The position numbers and the translations under genes were made by a program. A model generated the notes under the pieces. That model saw nothing but the letters and a program-made list of their open reading frames with translations, ran no database searches and was not told where the DNA came from. A DNA stretch of 17,485 nt from SIG575 sp045632485 (lineage in GTDB: Bacteria; Bacillota; Clostridia; Oscillospirales; Acutalibacteraceae), in assembly GCA_045632485.1 (NCBI GenBank), contig JAZQWT010000099.1:1-17485 (forward strand). Reading direction: 5' to 3'. Shown here in pieces: positions 16,001-17,485 of this stretch (its first letter is position 1; each line of letters begins with the position of its first letter).

Positions 16001-16486
16001 GCAGTAGGTGAAGAAAAAGGCGAAGAAGTGAAAGACTCTTCAAAAGACTGTCTTATTGATTTGCACATTGACGCAAATATTCCTAAAAAATACATCGAAA
16101 ATGTGCCTCACCGCCTTGCAATGTACAGAAGAATTGCAGATATACGCAGTCAGGAAGATGCTGATGATGTTATAGATGAGCTTATCGACCGTTTCGGTGA
16201 CCCGCCCGGAAGCGTTATGGGACTTATTGATATTGCACTTCTTCGTGCGGCAGCCGTAGAAAATAATATTACGGAAATCGGACAGACTAAAGACAGACTT
16301 CTCATTTACAGCGATGTGCTTGATATGAAGAAGATTGCAGCCCTTTCAAATGCTATGCGAGGAAGAATTTCTGTTGCAACTGTGCCCAGACCTCATTTCA
16401 AGGTTAAGCTTATCGACGGTCAGTCACAGACAGAGGCACTTAAACAGACTATGGCACTTATGCTTCTTGCAAATAAAAAAGAATAA
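13007..16486 (+). CDS. mfd: Transcription-repair coupling factor Mfd
   Basis: This 1159-residue protein has the normal length for Mfd, the ATP-driven translocase that pushes stalled RNA polymerase off damaged DNA and recruits UvrA. The N-terminal third is the UvrB-like region (GGILDLFPPDRENPVRIEFWGD near 177-198). The RNA polymerase-interacting, CarD-like domain follows (about 490-555, HKGDYIVHSMHGIGVFEG). The RecG-like motor has Walker A GDVGFGKTE at 645-653, DEEQRFG from 746, LSATPIPRTLNMAMTG, and IRGRVGRS in motif VI. The TRG motif region (ELRGAGNVLGAQQHGHMEAVG) and the C-terminal D7 domain complete it. All key residues look intact. The start at 13007 is 5 bp from GGAGGTG. pth, its frequent clostridial neighbour, is absent; rpsO follows instead. 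Confidence 0.97.
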   Translation: MSCFAKIMQNNEEYQKLIFALDKNRVPMGALGLSHINKAHLMHTFCVDGRKCVAVTPDEASARRLTDDLAAMGSRAYLFPARDFSFSTTEGQSREYEHVRIGTLSKILKDEFDVVACSIEAFLQFTMPPDELEKRTVKIISGEDFSLDNAVSTLIKAGYVRSPQVDGSGQFAVRGGILDLFPPDRENPVRIEFWGDTVDSISSFEAESQRRTDVLDEIEITPATEIIFDSQEELKNKITDFLPTVKGKGSQKAKASLQADIDKLSNDVRVSSLDRYLSLAYSSLATIFDYCDKNTLLCVCESAGVKERGEASIKLLHEEVKACFEEGVLFKGLDKFGLEWSEVLGVFGRNKTLYLDNLPRGSFDTPVKELINFSALQLNLWNGTLNVLLDDISYFKNKKDRSCVVMAGTDKAARALCDDLEKEGYNVVFFPEFPKEFPKGYVSVVEGALSAGMEYPQDKFRLISYGRRTAPKKLKKHKNYKASNAFHSLEEMHKGDYIVHSMHGIGVFEGITQLEASGATKDYIKIRYDKGDILYIPVTQLDHVAKYIGPRSETNSVKLNKLGSDKWLKTKNRVKSAVRNMADELIALYSKRLNIQGFAFSPDIDMQSDFERRFEFDETDDQLRCIDEIKNDMEKPYPMDRLLCGDVGFGKTEVALRGVFKCIADGKQCAILVPTTILALQHYQTIQKRFEGFPVESAMLSRFCTAKEQAEIVKNLKRGSIDIVVGTHKLLSKKLEFKDLGLVIVDEEQRFGVAQKEKLKERFPNVDVLTLSATPIPRTLNMAMTGIRDMSIIEEAPQDRHPVQTYVIEHNMEVLVQAMEKELRRGGQVYYLYNKVESIDRKAAEIKEMMPDARVAVGHGKMTEEELSDVWKSLIEGETDILVCTTIIETGVDVPNANTLIIEDADRMGLAQLHQIRGRVGRSARRASAYFTFTRGKQLSEIADRRLSAIREFTEFGSGFKIAMRDLELRGAGNVLGAQQHGHMEAVGYDMYLKLLAEAVGEEKGEEVKDSSKDCLIDLHIDANIPKKYIENVPHRLAMYRRIADIRSQEDADDVIDELIDRFGDPPGSVMGLIDIALLRAAAVENNITEIGQTKDRLLIYSDVLDMKKIAALSNAMRGRISVATVPRPHFKVKLIDGQSQTEALKQTMALMLLANKKE

Positions 16487-16497
16487 GAGTAATTCGG

Positions 16498-16609
16498 TGA
16501 TGAATTAAATAATAGGTTGTGGGCAGAGCCTGTCCACACTTATTCCCTGTTACTTGGTTATTGGGTATTTAATACGAAAACGGATAGAAATAATTATGCA
16601 AATTCATCA
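16498..16609 (+). repeat. Inverted repeats between mfd and rpsO
   Basis: TGATGAATT (16498-16506) and AATTCATCA (16601-16609) are perfect 9-bp arms enclosing about 94 bases. Inside, TGTGGGCA pairs with TGTCCACA (about 16518-16537; one G-U) around a 5-base loop. No U-run follows the inner hairpin, so it is a weak candidate for an mfd terminator; it may be an mRNA 3' hairpin or a repeat. Confidence 0.4.
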
Positions 16610-16628
16610 AATAAATTGAAAAAAACTC

Positions 16629-16657
16629 TTTACAAAACGGTGTCAATATGTTATAAT
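16629..16657 (+). promoter_or_regulatory. rpsO promoter
   Basis: TTTACA (16629-16634), a 17-bp spacer and TATAAT (16652-16657) with a TG extension at 16649-16650. Transcription should begin near 16664, giving a leader of about 105 bases. Confidence 0.85.
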
Positions 16658-16660
16658 ACA

Positions 16661-16769
16661 CGAGCTTGAGTCCTTTTCTCGGAAAGTGGAGTAAACCACC
16701 AAGTGGTATTCACCTGCCTCTTCCTGGGATCTGAGATGATGCGAAATATTTTAAATGAGGTGAAAGACA
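16661..16769 (+). promoter_or_regulatory. Structured rpsO leader, candidate S15 autoregulatory site
   Basis: The leader can form a hairpin at 16688-16714: a 5-bp ACCAC/GTGGT stem with a 3-base loop, extended by further pairs separated by symmetric mismatches. The segment TTCACCT (16709-16715), which overlaps the 3' arm, is also perfectly complementary over 7 bases to AGGTGAA (16758-16764), which covers the ribosome-binding site GAGGTG. The two pairings exclude each other. Translational self-repression by S15 through leader structure is known in E. coli and other bacteria; that this leader works so is inferred. Confidence 0.45.
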
Positions 16770-17033
16770 ATGACAAACGAAGAAAAAAAGGCTATAATGG
16801 CTGAGTATGCAACTCACGAAGGTGACACAGGTTCTCCTGAAGTTCAGATCGCTATTCTCACAAAGAGAATCAACGACCTTAACGAACACTTCAAAGTTCA
16901 TCATAAGGACCACCACTCAAGAAGAGGTCTCCTCAAACTTGTTGGTCACAGAAGAAACCTTCTTGCATATCTTCAGAAGGTTGATATTGAACGTTACCGT
17001 TCAATCATCGCAAGACTCGGAATCCGTAAATAA
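16770..17033 (+). CDS. rpsO: 30S ribosomal protein S15
   Basis: This 87-residue protein has the usual S15 length apart from small end differences and its hallmark segments: GDTGSPEVQIA (18-28), LTKRINDL, HHKDHHSRRGLL (44-55) and GHRRNLLAYL. S15 binds the central domain of 16S rRNA early in 30S assembly. The start at 16770 lies 7 bp after GAGGTG. It has its own promoter and terminator and sits directly before pnp, an arrangement conserved across many bacteria. Confidence 0.98.
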   Translation: MTNEEKKAIMAEYATHEGDTGSPEVQIAILTKRINDLNEHFKVHHKDHHSRRGLLKLVGHRRNLLAYLQKVDIERYRSIIARLGIRK

Positions 17034-17042
17034 GTATTCCCA

Positions 17043-17080
17043 AAAGGCAGGCAGAGTGTATATTTTGCCTGCCTTTATTT
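17043..17080 (+). terminator. Intrinsic terminator after rpsO
   Basis: An 11-bp perfect stem (AAAGGCAGGCA at 17043-17053 with TGCCTGCCTTT at 17066-17076) is followed by TTTATTT. The T-tract is short and interrupted, so partial read-through into pnp is likely, especially as no good separate pnp promoter is seen. Confidence 0.75.
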
Positions 17081-17084
17081 GAGT

Positions 17085-17233
17085 AGGGTAGCGGAAATCA
17101 GCCTGTAAAAAACGGGTTCGGATTATTCGCACTACCCTGAAAAGATGATTTGCAGGCTGAACTTTTTTTAGCGGTAAATCGATATTTTGAAAAATCGAAG
17201 TATGGATTTATTGCTAAAAGAGAGCCTGTTTTC
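17085..17233 (+). promoter_or_regulatory. pnp leader with pseudoknot and competing long hairpin (candidate regulatory RNA)
   Basis: Four segments are interleaved: A AGGGTAG (17085-17091), B TCAGCCTG (17098-17105), A' CTACCCT (17132-17138) and B' CAGGCTGA (17153-17160). A pairs with A' over 7 bp and B with B' over 8 bp, which is an H-type pseudoknot pattern; seven T residues follow at 17163-17169. B' can instead pair with a second copy of AGCCTG (17223-17228), extending an 18-bp hairpin (17163-17180 with 17205-17222, four G-U pairs) into a 24-bp helix with one 4-base bulge and a TTTT after it. The two folds share B' and cannot coexist. E. coli pnp is known to be self-regulated through a leader duplex cut by RNase III; an analogous or ligand-responsive role here is inferred. 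Confidence 0.55.
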
Positions 17234-17278
17234 ATAAATAAAAAGAAACTAATTTTATTTTGAAAGGAAGTAAAAACA

Positions 17279-17485
17279 ATGTTCGAAGAATTCAGAAGAT
17301 TTGAAACAGAAATCGCAGGCAGACCCTTTGTTGTTGAAACAGGTAAAATGGCTCAGCTTGCAGGCGGCGCAGTACTTGTTCGTTACGGCGAAACAGACGT
17401 TCTTTGCACAGTTACAATGGCTCCCAAGCCCAGAGAAGGCGTAGATTTCTTCCCTCTCTCAGTAGACTTTGAAGAAAAACTTTAT
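17279..17485 (+). CDS. pnp: Polyribonucleotide nucleotidyltransferase (PNPase), N-terminal part
   Basis: The gene starts at ATG 17279-17281 after AAAGGAAG and runs off the right edge; 69 codons are visible. The protein opens MFEEFRRFETEIAGRPFVVE, followed by ETGKMAQLAGGAVLVRYGET, DVLCTVTMAPKPREGVDFFPL and SVDFEEKLY. This is the start of the first RNase PH domain of PNPase, the phosphorolytic 3'-5' exoribonuclease of RNA turnover. The catalytic second RNase PH domain and the KH and S1 domains lie outside. Placement directly after rpsO supports the call. Confidence 0.95.
   Translation, partial: MFEEFRRFETEIAGRPFVVETGKMAQLAGGAVLVRYGETDVLCTVTMAPKPREGVDFFPLSVDFEEKLY

Noticed and set aside
17085..17138. 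tRNA-like structure in the pnp leader (7-bp acceptor-like arms and a GGTTCG word)
   Set aside because: There is no credible T-stem, D-arm or anticodon arm, and the arms are better explained by the pseudoknot pairing.

Overview
The window reads as the chromosome of a low-GC Gram-positive anaerobe of the Bacillota, most likely class Clostridia (Oscillospiraceae/Ruminococcaceae-like). This rests on AT-rich DNA with purine-rich Shine-Dalgarno sites, TTG starts, strong sigma-A-type promoters, a lipoprotein binding protein, the YifB/ComM, RmuC and Mfd proteins, and an adjacent rpsO-pnp pair. No phage, plasmid, CRISPR array, tRNA or rRNA gene is visible.

Layout. (1) 1-2704, minus strand: rmuC followed by an exported calcineurin-like phosphoesterase that runs off the left edge. 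(2) 2893-4524, plus: an orphan peptide/oligopeptide-type binding lipoprotein, divergent from rmuC, with a 16-bp perfect palindrome in the shared upstream region. (3) 4664-7837, plus: two paralogous GPH/MelB-type cation:sugar symporters, each with its own copy of the same promoter and its own terminator. (4) 7893-10743, minus: a three-gene operon, Fur-family repressor, membrane-anchored beta-rich protein of unknown function, and ComM/YifB AAA+ ATPase. (5) 10980-12602, plus: a sigma-70-family factor, a two-zinc-ribbon protein and a HAD phosphatase. (6) 12603-13006: a 404-bp gene-free stretch holding a strongly self-complementary element, then the mfd promoter and a 5' hairpin. (7) 13007-17485, plus: mfd, rpsO (S15) and the first 69 codons of pnp.

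Most genes are housekeeping or have ordinary accessory functions, and I find no multi-gene defence or biosynthetic system. The most interesting material is RNA-level. The pnp leader carries interleaved complementary segments (an H-type pseudoknot pattern) that compete with a 24-bp hairpin ending in a U-run. The rpsO leader has a hairpin whose 3' arm can instead pair perfectly over the ribosome-binding site. The gap between the HAD gene and mfd contains a nested inverted-repeat element that looks like a dispersed or structured repeat. All pairings were read by eye from the sequence; none was computed or searched.
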